A stretch of 64,000 bases of DNA, from contig NZ_LT635454.1 of NCBI RefSeq assembly GCF_900120005.1, positions 216,759-280,758 of the forward strand, read 5' to 3'. This stretch comes from Holdemania sp. Marseille-P2844. GTDB taxonomy: Bacteria > Bacillota_I > Bacilli_A > Erysipelotrichales > Erysipelotrichaceae. Each line of letters begins with the position of its first letter. Positions within the stretch are counted from its first letter, which is position 1. The notes beneath the pieces are model-generated. The model did no database searches. It had not been told where the DNA came from and saw only the letters and a program-made list of their open reading frames with translations. Positions 16,473-24,031 of this stretch are shown here, one piece after another. Both the position numbers and the translations under genes were made by a program.

Positions 16473-18044
16473 ATGAATTTTTTTACACGCGCGATCAAGA
16501 ATGTGACGCGGCGCATGTCGAAATCAATCCTGTTGGCGATCACCTTCTTTTTGATCGGCAATTTAGTCATTATCGGATTGGGTATCAACAACGCTTCGGA
16601 ACAGGCGAAGATTGAAACCCGGCGGAAGATGCGGGCTGTCGTTTCGTATGAAACGGATTATATGGCCTTCTATGATTATGCCGACGCGCTGGAAGGGGAG
16701 GAACAACAGGAAGCTTACAAGAATTATCCGTCGGTAAAGCTGGAGGACATCAAGAGCCTGATGAGCGACGAGCGGGTCAAAACGGTCAATGTTGTCAGCA
16801 CCAATATGCTTTATTCCAATGATTTTGAAACAGTGCCGCTGAACAATGAGCGGGAAAGCAACGGCGGCGGAACGATGACCTATGAAGATGGAACCACCGT
16901 GGAATACATTGAGCCCGATCTGAAATTTCAGACCAATTTCTTTCCGAATATGATCGAGCTGGAAGACAAGATGTATGAAATTGTGGAAGGCCGGTTTTAT
17001 AACCAGGCAGAAGTAGACGAAGGCAAAATGGTCTGCCTGATCACCGACAAACTGGCCAGCCATAACAATCTGCGTGTCGGCGATACGATTACGATTGATT
17101 TGATCAGCGCGAACGATATGCGGTATTACGAACAAAGCGGCGTTACAGATGAGGATATCCACATGACGCTGGAAATCATCGGGATCTATCACAATAACGA
17201 GGAACTGGATGAGAATTCTGACGAATACAAATGGATGAGCCGCTATGATTCGCCGGACAATACAATTCTGGCCCCGGCGCTGGCTTACGGCAATGCTTTC
17301 TATAAGATCGGCATGAAGCAATATGAATACTCTAAAGAACAATATCCGGAAGATTACACGGATGTGGAAGTGCCGACCCCGGAAAGCTATACGTATGTCA
17401 ACAAAGCGGTCTTCCTGTTGGACGATCCGCTGAATGTCGATCAGTTCGTGGCGGATCATCAGTCTGATTTGAAGGAGTTCATGAAGATTGACGCGAATAA
17501 TGATACGTTTAAGAAACTGGCGCGGCCGCTGGATACACTGTCGCTGTTCTCCAACATCATCGTCTGGATCGTTGCGATCAATGCCATCGTCATCATTACG
17601 TTAGTCACAGCCTTAACGCTGAAAACCCGTGAATATGAGATCGGCGTGCTGCTTTCGATCGGTGTTTCCAAGATGAAGATTGTGGCGCAGTTCTTTGTTG
17701 AATTGATCATCGTCGCACTGATCGGCTTCACCCTGTCAGTCGTCAGCGGTTCGTTAGTCGCCAAACAGGTTGGCAAGATGGTGATGGATTATCAGGTTGA
17801 TACAGAAAGCCAATATGGAACGCTGGACGATCAGAACAACGGCACAATCTATTGGGGGGAGACGAACTACTTTACGGAAATCAGTCAGGATGACCTGTTA
17901 TCGGAATATGAAGTGCAGATCAATCCGATGATCATTGGAGAAATCTACGTTCTGGGCATCGGCGTCGTCTTCATTTCAATCCTGATTCCGTCGTTTATGA
18001 TCATGCGGTTCAATCCGAAGAAGATCTTGATGAATCAGAATTAA
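16473..18044 (+). CDS. FtsX/MacB-type ABC permease, copy 2
   Basis: 523 residues, same topology as copy 1: N-terminal membrane segment, large outer domain (~40-345), three C-terminal membrane segments. GGGAGGAAAGGGG precedes the ATG. The N-terminal ~35 residues and everything from NNDTFKKLARPLD to the end closely match copy 1, apart from a short variable loop after the second C-terminal segment. The outer domain shares only scattered blocks with it (ESxxVPLNNE, VGDTI, DEYKWM.RY). The 3' end, intergenic gap and following ATPase gene are nearly identical at DNA level too. The two outer domains probably recognise different partners while using the same ATPase. Confidence 0.88.
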   Translation: MNFFTRAIKNVTRRMSKSILLAITFFLIGNLVIIGLGINNASEQAKIETRRKMRAVVSYETDYMAFYDYADALEGEEQQEAYKNYPSVKLEDIKSLMSDERVKTVNVVSTNMLYSNDFETVPLNNERESNGGGTMTYEDGTTVEYIEPDLKFQTNFFPNMIELEDKMYEIVEGRFYNQAEVDEGKMVCLITDKLASHNNLRVGDTITIDLISANDMRYYEQSGVTDEDIHMTLEIIGIYHNNEELDENSDEYKWMSRYDSPDNTILAPALAYGNAFYKIGMKQYEYSKEQYPEDYTDVEVPTPESYTYVNKAVFLLDDPLNVDQFVADHQSDLKEFMKIDANNDTFKKLARPLDTLSLFSNIIVWIVAINAIVIITLVTALTLKTREYEIGVLLSIGVSKMKIVAQFFVELIIVALIGFTLSVVSGSLVAKQVGKMVMDYQVDTESQYGTLDDQNNGTIYWGETNYFTEISQDDLLSEYEVQINPMIIGEIYVLGIGVVFISILIPSFMIMRFNPKKILMNQN

Positions 18045-18058
18045 GGAGGGCAGAGAAT

Positions 18059-18736
18059 ATGACAACGATATTAAAGTTAGAAAATCTGAACTATGGCTAT
18101 GAAGACGGCGGTTACAAACGTCAGATTCTGAAAGATCTGTCCTATGAGTTTGAACAGGGGCAGTTCTACACGATCCTCGGTCCGTCCGGCAGCGGCAAAA
18201 CGACGCTGTTGTCGATCATCGCAGGACTGGACAAGCAGGAAAGCGGGAAGATCTTTTACGAAGGCGACGATCTGGACAAGATCGGACTGTACAAGTACCG
18301 CCGCAATAAGATCGGCATCGTGTTCCAGCAATACAACCTGATCAGCTATCTGACCGGGCTGGAGAACATCGAGCTGGCGATGACGGAAACGGACAATGCC
18401 ATTCCGAAGAATCAGAAGGAAGTAGCGTATGCGCTGCTGGAGAAATTCGGCATCGTGAAATCAAAAGCAGACCGTCTGGTGACGAAGCTGTCCGGCGGCG
18501 AGCAGCAGCGGGTGGCGATTGCACGGGCGATCGCGTCCAACGTGGATTTAATCTTTGCGGACGAACCGACAGGCAACCTGGACACGGCGACGGAACAGGA
18601 GATCATCAAGATCTTCCGGATGTTGACAGAGGAATTCGGGAAGACGGTTATCGTCGTCACCCACTCCAACGTCGTATCCGAACTGAGCGATCACCGGGTA
18701 GTTCTCAACGAAGGACAGCTGAAGGATAGGGAATAA
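18059..18736 (+). CDS. ABC transporter ATPase (LolD/MacB family), copy 2
   Basis: 225 residues, 222 identical to the product at 15658. All nucleotide-binding motifs are intact (GPSGSGKTT, LSGGEQQRVAIARA, LIFADEPTGNLD). Synonymous differences from copy 1 are few, so the duplication is recent or kept uniform by gene conversion. It pairs with the permease upstream. Confidence 0.95.
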   Translation: MTTILKLENLNYGYEDGGYKRQILKDLSYEFEQGQFYTILGPSGSGKTTLLSIIAGLDKQESGKIFYEGDDLDKIGLYKYRRNKIGIVFQQYNLISYLTGLENIELAMTETDNAIPKNQKEVAYALLEKFGIVKSKADRLVTKLSGGEQQRVAIARAIASNVDLIFADEPTGNLDTATEQEIIKIFRMLTEEFGKTVIVVTHSNVVSELSDHRVVLNEGQLKDRE

Positions 18737-18787
18737 AGATCAGTCAGCGCCGTTTCACCGGTATGGCGATATAAGATAAAAAAGAAG

Positions 18788-18815
18788 GGATCAGGGAAAC
18801 CTGATCCTGTTTTGT
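18788..18815 (+). terminator. Terminator after the second ABC unit
   Basis: Perfect stem GGATCAGG/CCTGATCC with GAAA tetraloop, then TGTTTTGTT. Confidence 0.85.
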
Positions 18816-18906
18816 TGAAAATTTTCAATAAAATCCGAGAAAATTGTCATGATTTTCAGAAACAGACGGCGAAACTTGCCCCGCAAGCCTGTTTTTTATG
18901 ATATCC

Positions 18907-18912
18907 TATAAT
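18907..18912 (+). promoter_or_regulatory. Candidate -10 of the Lrp-aminotransferase operon
   Basis: TATAAT, without a convincing -35. A ~200-nt leader follows. It holds a GC-rich inverted stretch (GCCGG/CCGGC elements, ~18920-18957) and a 14-codon frame (19030-19074). Confidence 0.45.
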
Positions 18913-19029
18913 CATTCAGCGTGCCGGCGGCCGGTTTGAGCCGGAACTATCCGGCAATCAGAAACAGCTGGAAGCCAAAGCGCATGATTGACATGAAGCA
19001 GAAGCGTGGAAAGTGGGGGAAGTTCGGAA

Positions 19030-19074
19030 ATGAGAATGTGGAAAATGACAAGACTCGTTTCCTGGATGGCCTGA
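19030..19074 (+). CDS. Possible 14-residue leader peptide rich in Met and Trp
   Basis: Frame MRMWKMTRLVSWMA: four Met and two Trp in 14 residues. A purine-rich GTGGGGGAAG site ends about 8 nt before the ATG. It stops 47 nt before the Lrp-family gene. Leader peptides enriched in one amino acid can control attenuation, but I see no clear terminator/antiterminator pair here, so this remains a candidate only. Confidence 0.25.
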   Translation: MRMWKMTRLVSWMA

Positions 19075-19121
19075 CGGCGGGTAATATCAGGTCATAGGAA
19101 AAAAGAAAGCGAGGAATACTC

Positions 19122-19610
19122 ATGCAGGAGATTCAATTATTAAAAGCGATCGAACAGGATGCCCGGATATCCGTTACCGATCTTGCCGATATTTTAAACT
19201 CAACTCCACAACAGGTAGACGGCGAAATGAAGAAGCTGGCCGAGGAAAAGGTCATCTGCGGATATCACACCGTCATCAACTGGGATAAGACGAATCAGGA
19301 TCACGTTATGGCGCTGATTGAGGTCAACGCTTCGCCGGAGCGCGACTGCGGCTATGATAAAGTCGCGGAGAAAATTTACCGTTACCCTGAGGTCAGCAAC
19401 ATGTATCTGATTTCCGGCCGGTCCGAATTCATCGTGATCGTCAAGGGCCGGACGATGCGCGAAGTTGCCGATTTTGTCGGTCAGAAGCTGGCTCCGATTG
19501 AGGGGGTCAAGGGCACGGCCACTTACTTTGTTTTAAAACAGTATAAAGTCGAAGGTGTGATCATTGATCAGCAGGAAGATGATCAGGAACGACTGCTGGT
19601 GACCCCATGA
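19122..19610 (+). CDS. Lrp/AsnC family transcriptional regulator
   Basis: 162 residues. N-terminal winged helix-turn-helix (~5-55: IEQDARISVTDLADIL...EEKVICGYHTVINW) followed by the RAM/AsnC ligand domain (~65-145, VEGVKGTATYFVLKQY). Lrp-family proteins bind amino acids and control their metabolism. The stop overlaps the ATG of an aminotransferase gene by 4 nt (ATGA), as in Gram-positive operons where the regulator responds to the substrate or product of the enzyme. The ligand is not visible from sequence. Confidence 0.92.
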   Translation: MQEIQLLKAIEQDARISVTDLADILNSTPQQVDGEMKKLAEEKVICGYHTVINWDKTNQDHVMALIEVNASPERDCGYDKVAEKIYRYPEVSNMYLISGRSEFIVIVKGRTMREVADFVGQKLAPIEGVKGTATYFVLKQYKVEGVIIDQQEDDQERLLVTP

Positions 19611-20770
19611 ACCCCAAGTCATTGTTAAACGACGTCATCGGGACGATCCCGCCGTCAGGCATCCGCAAGTTTTTTGATCTGGCCAGTTCGATGGAAGGCG
19701 TTATTTCACTGGGCGTCGGCGAACCGGATTTTGATACTCCGTGGCATATCCGCGAGGAAGCGATCTATGCGATTGAAAAGGGGCGGACATTTTATTCCGC
19801 CAATGCCGGACTGCCGGAATTGCGCAAGGAGATCTGCCGTTATCTGAAACGGAGATTCCAGCTGGAGTATGCGTGGAACAGCGATATTCTGGTTACGGTC
19901 GGCGGCAGCGAAGCGATTGATATCGCCTTCCGCTCGTTATTGAATCCGGGAGATGAAGTGATCGTGCTGTCTCCGGGTTATGTCGCCTATGAACCATGCG
20001 TGCGTCTGGCGGGCGGTGTTCCAGTGATCGTGGAATTAAAAGAAGAAGATAAATTCAAACTGAAAAAGGAACAGCTTAAACAGGCGCTGTCCCCGAAGAC
20101 CAAAGCGATTTTAATGAATTTCCCGGGAAATCCTACCGGCGGCATCATGACAAAGGAAGACTTCAGCGAGATTGTGCCGTTGATTCAGGAATCCGGGATC
20201 GCGGTGGTTACGGATGAAATTTACGCTGAGTTGACCTACAGCGGCAAGCATTGCTCAATTGCTTCCTTTAATGAGATCAAGGATCAGGTGATTTTGATCA
20301 GCGGTTTCTCCAAAGCCTATTCGATGACCGGCTGGCGGTTAGGCTATATCGCCGCTCATCGGGATTTGATCGCCGCAATGAATAAGGTTCATCAGTACGC
20401 GATCATGTGTGCACCGACAATCAGCCAGTATGCCGGCATTGAAGCGATGGCCAAGGGCGATGGGGATGTTGAAATGATGAAGGATTCGTTTGAACGCCGC
20501 CGCAATTTTATCGTCAACGGCTTAAACCGGATGGGATTGCAATGCCCAATGCCGCAGGGGGCATTCTATGTGTTCCCTTCGATCAAGCATACCGGGATGA
20601 CCTCGGAAGAATTCTGCGAGAAGCTGCTGGAAAAAGAAAAGGTTGCGGTCGTACCGGGCAACGCCTTCGGCGCCAGCGGCGAAGGCTTCGTGCGGATCTC
20701 TTACGCTTACAGCATTGATGAAATCAAAGGTGCGCTAAAACGTATCGCCCATTTCCTTGAAACATGTTAA
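19607..20770 (+). CDS. Class I/II PLP-dependent aminotransferase
   Basis: 387 residues. PLP Lys in SGFSKAYSMTGWRLGY (about K236), the conserved NFPGNPTGG stretch, Asp of VVTDEIYAELTY, and the C-terminal carboxylate-binding Arg in EGFVRISYA. This matches the aspartate/aromatic aminotransferase subgroup I-gamma (PatA/AspB-like). It is translationally coupled to the upstream Lrp-family regulator. A strong terminator follows. The preferred substrate cannot be read from the sequence. Confidence 0.92.
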   Translation: MNPKSLLNDVIGTIPPSGIRKFFDLASSMEGVISLGVGEPDFDTPWHIREEAIYAIEKGRTFYSANAGLPELRKEICRYLKRRFQLEYAWNSDILVTVGGSEAIDIAFRSLLNPGDEVIVLSPGYVAYEPCVRLAGGVPVIVELKEEDKFKLKKEQLKQALSPKTKAILMNFPGNPTGGIMTKEDFSEIVPLIQESGIAVVTDEIYAELTYSGKHCSIASFNEIKDQVILISGFSKAYSMTGWRLGYIAAHRDLIAAMNKVHQYAIMCAPTISQYAGIEAMAKGDGDVEMMKDSFERRRNFIVNGLNRMGLQCPMPQGAFYVFPSIKHTGMTSEEFCEKLLEKEKVAVVPGNAFGASGEGFVRISYAYSIDEIKGALKRIAHFLETC

Positions 20771-20782
20771 ATTATAGAATTA

Positions 20783-20825
20783 CAAAGCTCTGAATTCCTC
20801 GGTGAAGTTCAGAGCTTTGTTTTTC
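20783..20825 (+). terminator. Terminator after the aminotransferase
   Basis: Perfect 12-bp stem CAAAGCTCTGAA/TTCAGAGCTTTG, then TTTTTCC. Confidence 0.9.
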
Positions 20826-20885
20826 CTGCAGGCTTGTTCAGAACGTTGGGGGAAATAAGCAGCGAAGGCTGCGGCAGATGAAAGG

Positions 20886-21737
20886 TCAGGACTGCCACCA
20901 GGATGTTGGCGGCTGCTTTGTCATCAGACCTTCAATGATCCAGCCGGAAATTGAGTCTCCGTTATGATGCGGCTGACGGCGGCACCACAGCCAGCCTGTC
21001 GAGGTTCCTTTTTTCAGCTGGGACATGCCGGGATCCTCAACCGTGAATTGCAGCTGGAAGCAAGCCTGCTCCCGCTGAATTTGCCGCGCCGTGATTTCAC
21101 AGTCGGCAATTTTGACCGTACTCCAGAACAGGGGGCCGTTGGGATCCGCAGGCGCGTTATAAAGCGCGGCGAGCCGGGCGTAATCCTGAGAAAGAACTGC
21201 TTCCTGATACGCTTTGGCAAGCTGATCAGCACTTTCAACCGGACCGCGCCGGGTTTGATCGTTCGCCATCCAGAGACTCTGATCCACTAGCCAGGTCTGA
21301 TCTTCGTTGACCAACGTTAAGACAAGCGCATAAGCCGCAGGCGTGTCCCCATAAGAAGCTTTGATCTGAGCCAAAACCGTGTTGTCATTGATCGTCAGGA
21401 TTTCGCAGCTTTCCAGCTTGCCTAACCGGGTCAGGCCATAATCCGTTCCGCTGACGGCTTGATTGGCAATGATAAACCGTTCGCGGCAGGCTTCGGTCAA
21501 ATGGGAAGCTAAACCTTCACCTGCACGCTGAAAGCGCAGTTTGACCACATCGTTGACCAAAGCGGCGATGACTTCCGGGTTTTGTTCCGCGAATTCCGGA
21601 CTTTTCTGATTTTCAGCATGCTGCTTCTGATAATCGGCAGAGACGGTGGTCAGACCGATTTCCGCAGGCTGATGTTGGCAGCCGGTCAATAAAAGCAGGA
21701 TCGAAAAGGCGATCCATCCCTTTCGGTATGATTTCAT
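20886..21737 (-). CDS. Lipoprotein of unknown function
   Basis: 283 residues, start taken at 21737 (AAGGAGC upstream) because the longer frame adds 28 residues in front of a perfect lipoprotein signal (KGWIAFSILLLLTGC, Cys20). The mature part is soluble, with alternating helices and strands: ALVNDVVKLRFQRAGEGLASHL, then AYALVLTLVNEDQTWLVDQSLWM and a second ENPxxxQLQF-like stretch. It resembles two NTF2-like/DUF4878-type halves, but I do not recognise a family. It is convergent with the aminotransferase gene and divergent from the rpsF operon. Confidence 0.6.
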   Translation of the reverse strand: MKSYRKGWIAFSILLLLTGCQHQPAEIGLTTVSADYQKQHAENQKSPEFAEQNPEVIAALVNDVVKLRFQRAGEGLASHLTEACRERFIIANQAVSGTDYGLTRLGKLESCEILTINDNTVLAQIKASYGDTPAAYALVLTLVNEDQTWLVDQSLWMANDQTRRGPVESADQLAKAYQEAVLSQDYARLAALYNAPADPNGPLFWSTVKIADCEITARQIQREQACFQLQFTVEDPGMSQLKKGTSTGWLWCRRQPHHNGDSISGWIIEGLMTKQPPTSWWQS

Positions 21738-21762
21738 AACGACGCTCCTTTTTTCTAACTTT

Positions 21763-21791
21763 ATTATATAGGAAACGTCAGGGAAAAGGCA
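21763..21791 (-). promoter_or_regulatory. Promoter of the minus-strand lipoprotein
   Basis: On the minus strand: TGCCTT, 17-nt spacer, TATAAT (21768-21763). Confidence 0.5.
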
Positions 21792-21880
21792 GTTGAATAC
21801 CGTGAAATCGAGGATTGGCAAAGGAAAATAGGCTTGAAATGACAGGCTTATTTCAAAAATAAAATAACAAAAAAAACATG

Positions 21881-21909
21881 TTTACTTTCGCTGGGGAGTT
21901 TGCTATACT
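21881..21909 (+). promoter_or_regulatory. Promoter of the rpsF-ssb-rpsR operon
   Basis: TTTACT (21881-21886), 17-nt spacer, TATACT (21904-21909). Confidence 0.75.
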
Positions 21910-21945
21910 AGATAAACGGGTAGATATAAAAAATATTTACTCCTT

Positions 21946-21967
21946 GCTTATCCGCCAAGCGATAAGC
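21946..21967 (+). promoter_or_regulatory. Candidate S6:S18 autoregulatory leader element
   Basis: Stem GCTTAT/ATAAGC closes a 10-nt CCGCCAAGCG loop, ~11 nt before the rpsF ribosome site. rpsF leaders in many bacteria carry a CCG-containing stem element bound by the S6:S18 complex to repress the operon. Position and CCG fit; I cannot confirm the covariation model. Confidence 0.45.
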
Positions 21968-21993
21968 CAATAGACCATAAGGAGGTGTGCTAC

Positions 21994-22284
21994 ATGAAAA
22001 AGTATGAAGTCATGTACATCGTAAACGCATCCCTGGATGATGCAGCTCGTCAGCAGGTTATCGACGGACTGCACGCCATCATCACCGACAACGGAGGAAA
22101 AATCCTGAAGGTAGATGACTGGGGAGTCAAAGAGTTTGCGTATCGTATCGAAGACATGACCAAAGGTTACTACATGGTTGTAACTTTTGAAGCTGACAAT
22201 GCAACGGTTAAAGAATTTGATCGTCTGTCCCGCATTAATGCGAACATTGTCCGTTACATGATCATCAAACAGGACGAAAAATAA
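21994..22284 (+). CDS. rpsF: 30S ribosomal protein S6
   Basis: 96 residues from ATG 21994; AAGGAGGTG ends 6 nt upstream. Typical S6 content: KYEVMYIVNASLDDAARQQV at the N-terminus, WGVKEFAYRIEDMTKGYYMVVTFEA in the middle, NIVRYMIIKQDE at the end. It binds 16S rRNA as a pair with S18, encoded two genes downstream. Confidence 0.97.
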   Translation: MKKYEVMYIVNASLDDAARQQVIDGLHAIITDNGGKILKVDDWGVKEFAYRIEDMTKGYYMVVTFEADNATVKEFDRLSRINANIVRYMIIKQDEK

Positions 22285-22312
22285 GCGATAAAGTACTGAA
22301 GGAGGAGCTGTC

Positions 22313-22792
22313 ATGATTAATCGTGTCATTTTAGTCGGGCGTTTAACCCGCGATCCAATGCTGAGAAAGACCCAGAGCGGACTTTCTGTCGCAACCTTCA
22401 CCGTCGCCTGCGACCGTCGGTTCTCCGGCGGCAACGGGCAGGACCGGCAGACTGATTTCATCAGCTGCGTGGCCTGGCGGCAATCTGCGGATTTCCTCGG
22501 CCAGTATGCGCACAAAGGGGCGCTGGTCGGCGTTGACGGACGGATCCAGACACGGAACTATGACAATGCTTCCGGTCAGAAAGTGTACGTCACAGAAGTG
22601 GTCTGTGACAGCGTACAGCTGCTGGAATCGAAATCGGCTTCTGAAAATCGTTCTGCTTCGATGGGCTATCAGCCGCAGAACGCCGGTTATGCCCAGGCCA
22701 ACCCGTTTGGGGACGCTGCGGCGAACGATGGATTCGATGATTTCAGCGCTGGTCCGACACTGGATATTTCCAGCGATGACTTACCATTTTAA
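22313..22792 (+). CDS. ssb: Single-stranded DNA-binding protein
   Basis: 159 residues. N-terminal OB fold (~1-105; [35 protein letters not shown]), a Gln/Asn/Gly-rich linker, and the acidic C-terminal tip ending DDLPF that recruits replication and repair partners. Lies between rpsF and rpsR, the standard Firmicute arrangement. Confidence 0.97.
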   Translation: MINRVILVGRLTRDPMLRKTQSGLSVATFTVACDRRFSGGNGQDRQTDFISCVAWRQSADFLGQYAHKGALVGVDGRIQTRNYDNASGQKVYVTEVVCDSVQLLESKSASENRSASMGYQPQNAGYAQANPFGDAAANDGFDDFSAGPTLDISSDDLPF

Positions 22793-22809
22793 TTGAAAGG
22801 AGATCGACT

Positions 22810-23040
22810 ATGGCATTCAAAAAACAGCGTATGGGACGCAAAAAGGTTTGCTATTTCACAAAGAACAATATCACTTCGATCGACTATAAAGATGTTGAAC
22901 TGCTGAAGCGGTTTGTTTCTGCCAACGGCAAGATCATTCCACGGCGGGTTACCGGCACGCGCGCGAAGTATCAGCGCATGCTGGCGACTGCGATTAAACG
23001 CGCACGCCAGATGGCTTTGCTGCCTTACGTTAACGACTAA
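22810..23040 (+). CDS. rpsR: 30S ribosomal protein S18
   Basis: 76 residues. Contains the S18 pattern [25 protein letters not shown] and a basic helix [19 protein letters not shown]. The N-terminal [13 protein letters not shown] has a single Cys, not the four-Cys zinc-ribbon form. A terminator follows at once. Confidence 0.97.
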   Translation: MAFKKQRMGRKKVCYFTKNNITSIDYKDVELLKRFVSANGKIIPRRVTGTRAKYQRMLATAIKRARQMALLPYVND

Positions 23041-23052
23041 GTTATGAAAAAG

Positions 23053-23083
23053 CCTCCATCAGTGATCTGGTGGAGGTTTTTGC
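23053..23083 (+). terminator. Terminator after rpsR
   Basis: Stem CCTCCATCAG/CTGGTGGAGG (one G-U), loop TGAT, then TTTTT. The next gene starts only 20 nt further on, so some read-through into DUF2232-gdpP is likely. Confidence 0.8.
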
Positions 23084-23102
23084 CATTCACAGGAGGGACA
23101 AC

Positions 23103-24026
23103 ATGAATAATAGTGTAAGAAAAATAACCGACGGCGCGATGATGGTCGCCCTGATCGGTCTGTTTCTGTTTATAAACCGGCAGCTGGCCGGGCTTTTGGA
23201 TTTGTACGCCGCGTGGCTGGTGCCGCTGCCGATGGTGATGTACGCGGTGAAATACGGATGGAAAAGCGCGCTGGTTCCGTTTGTTTCCGTTATTTTTCTT
23301 TCATTTATTATCGCCGGTCCGCAAACCTGGTTTTACGTCATTACAGCCTGCGTTTGCGGCGTAGTGTATGGTCAGGGAGTGAAAAGCGGATGGAATAATC
23401 TGCGCCTGATGCTGACGACGATGATCTTTACCATTCTTTCAAATTTAATCACAACGGTTTTATTTGCGTCCTTTTTCGGTTATGATATAGCTATGGAAAT
23501 TTCCGAAATGGGCAAAATGATGACGCAGATGTCGGAAAATTTCAATGTGCAGCTGCCGGCGAGTCTGGATATCACGGGATTTCTCAAAATGATCTTCGTT
23601 TTGTCAGCGGTGCTGACCGGCGTGATGGAAGGCATCATCGTCCATCTGCTTTCGAATTTCATGCTGAAGCGGATGAAGATTAAAGTCGCGCCGCCCAAGC
23701 CGTTAAGCGAGATCATGATCCCGAAGGCGCTGGCCTACGTCTGCTTTCTTCTGTTTATCGCCAGTAATTTTACCAGCCAGCTGGCAACGCTGCCGTCCTG
23801 GGCGACGGAGCTGATCCTGATCGGCGGGGTGTTGGGCGCGCTGGTACTGGTCTTTTTCGGGTATATCTGCTGCCTGGTTTACGGGGCGGTCCGCTACCAT
23901 AAAAACGTCGCGCTGTTCGTCATTCTTATCACGTTCTTGATGCTGCCGATCATGCTGCCGCTGCTGGCGATCGTCGGCTTCCTGTATGTCACGACCGATA
24001 TGCGGGAGAAAATTCTAAGGAGGTAA
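23103..24026 (+). CDS. DUF2232 family membrane protein (YybS-like)
   Basis: 307 residues from ATG 23103 (AGGAGGGAC upstream); the open frame upstream of it would cross the terminator and is rejected. About eight hydrophobic segments, with a short amphipathic outer or inner loop near residues 135-155 (MGKMMTQMSENF). In Bacillus and relatives this family (YybS) is encoded immediately before gdpP, as here. Its molecular role is not established; the conserved pairing suggests a link to c-di-AMP signalling or membrane-associated assembly. It is followed after 5 nt by gdpP. Confidence 0.85.
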   Translation: MNNSVRKITDGAMMVALIGLFLFINRQLAGLLDLYAAWLVPLPMVMYAVKYGWKSALVPFVSVIFLSFIIAGPQTWFYVITACVCGVVYGQGVKSGWNNLRLMLTTMIFTILSNLITTVLFASFFGYDIAMEISEMGKMMTQMSENFNVQLPASLDITGFLKMIFVLSAVLTGVMEGIIVHLLSNFMLKRMKIKVAPPKPLSEIMIPKALAYVCFLLFIASNFTSQLATLPSWATELILIGGVLGALVLVFFGYICCLVYGAVRYHKNVALFVILITFLMLPIMLPLLAIVGFLYVTTDMREKILRR

Positions 24027-24031
24027 CGTTT

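Larger units (their letters stand above)
14051..18736 (+). repeat. Tandem duplication of a permease-ATPase unit
   Basis: Unit 1 is 14051-16335, unit 2 is 16473-18736. The high-identity tract runs from about 15106/17502 (within the permeases) through the 14-nt gap to the ATPase ends. Confidence 0.9.
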
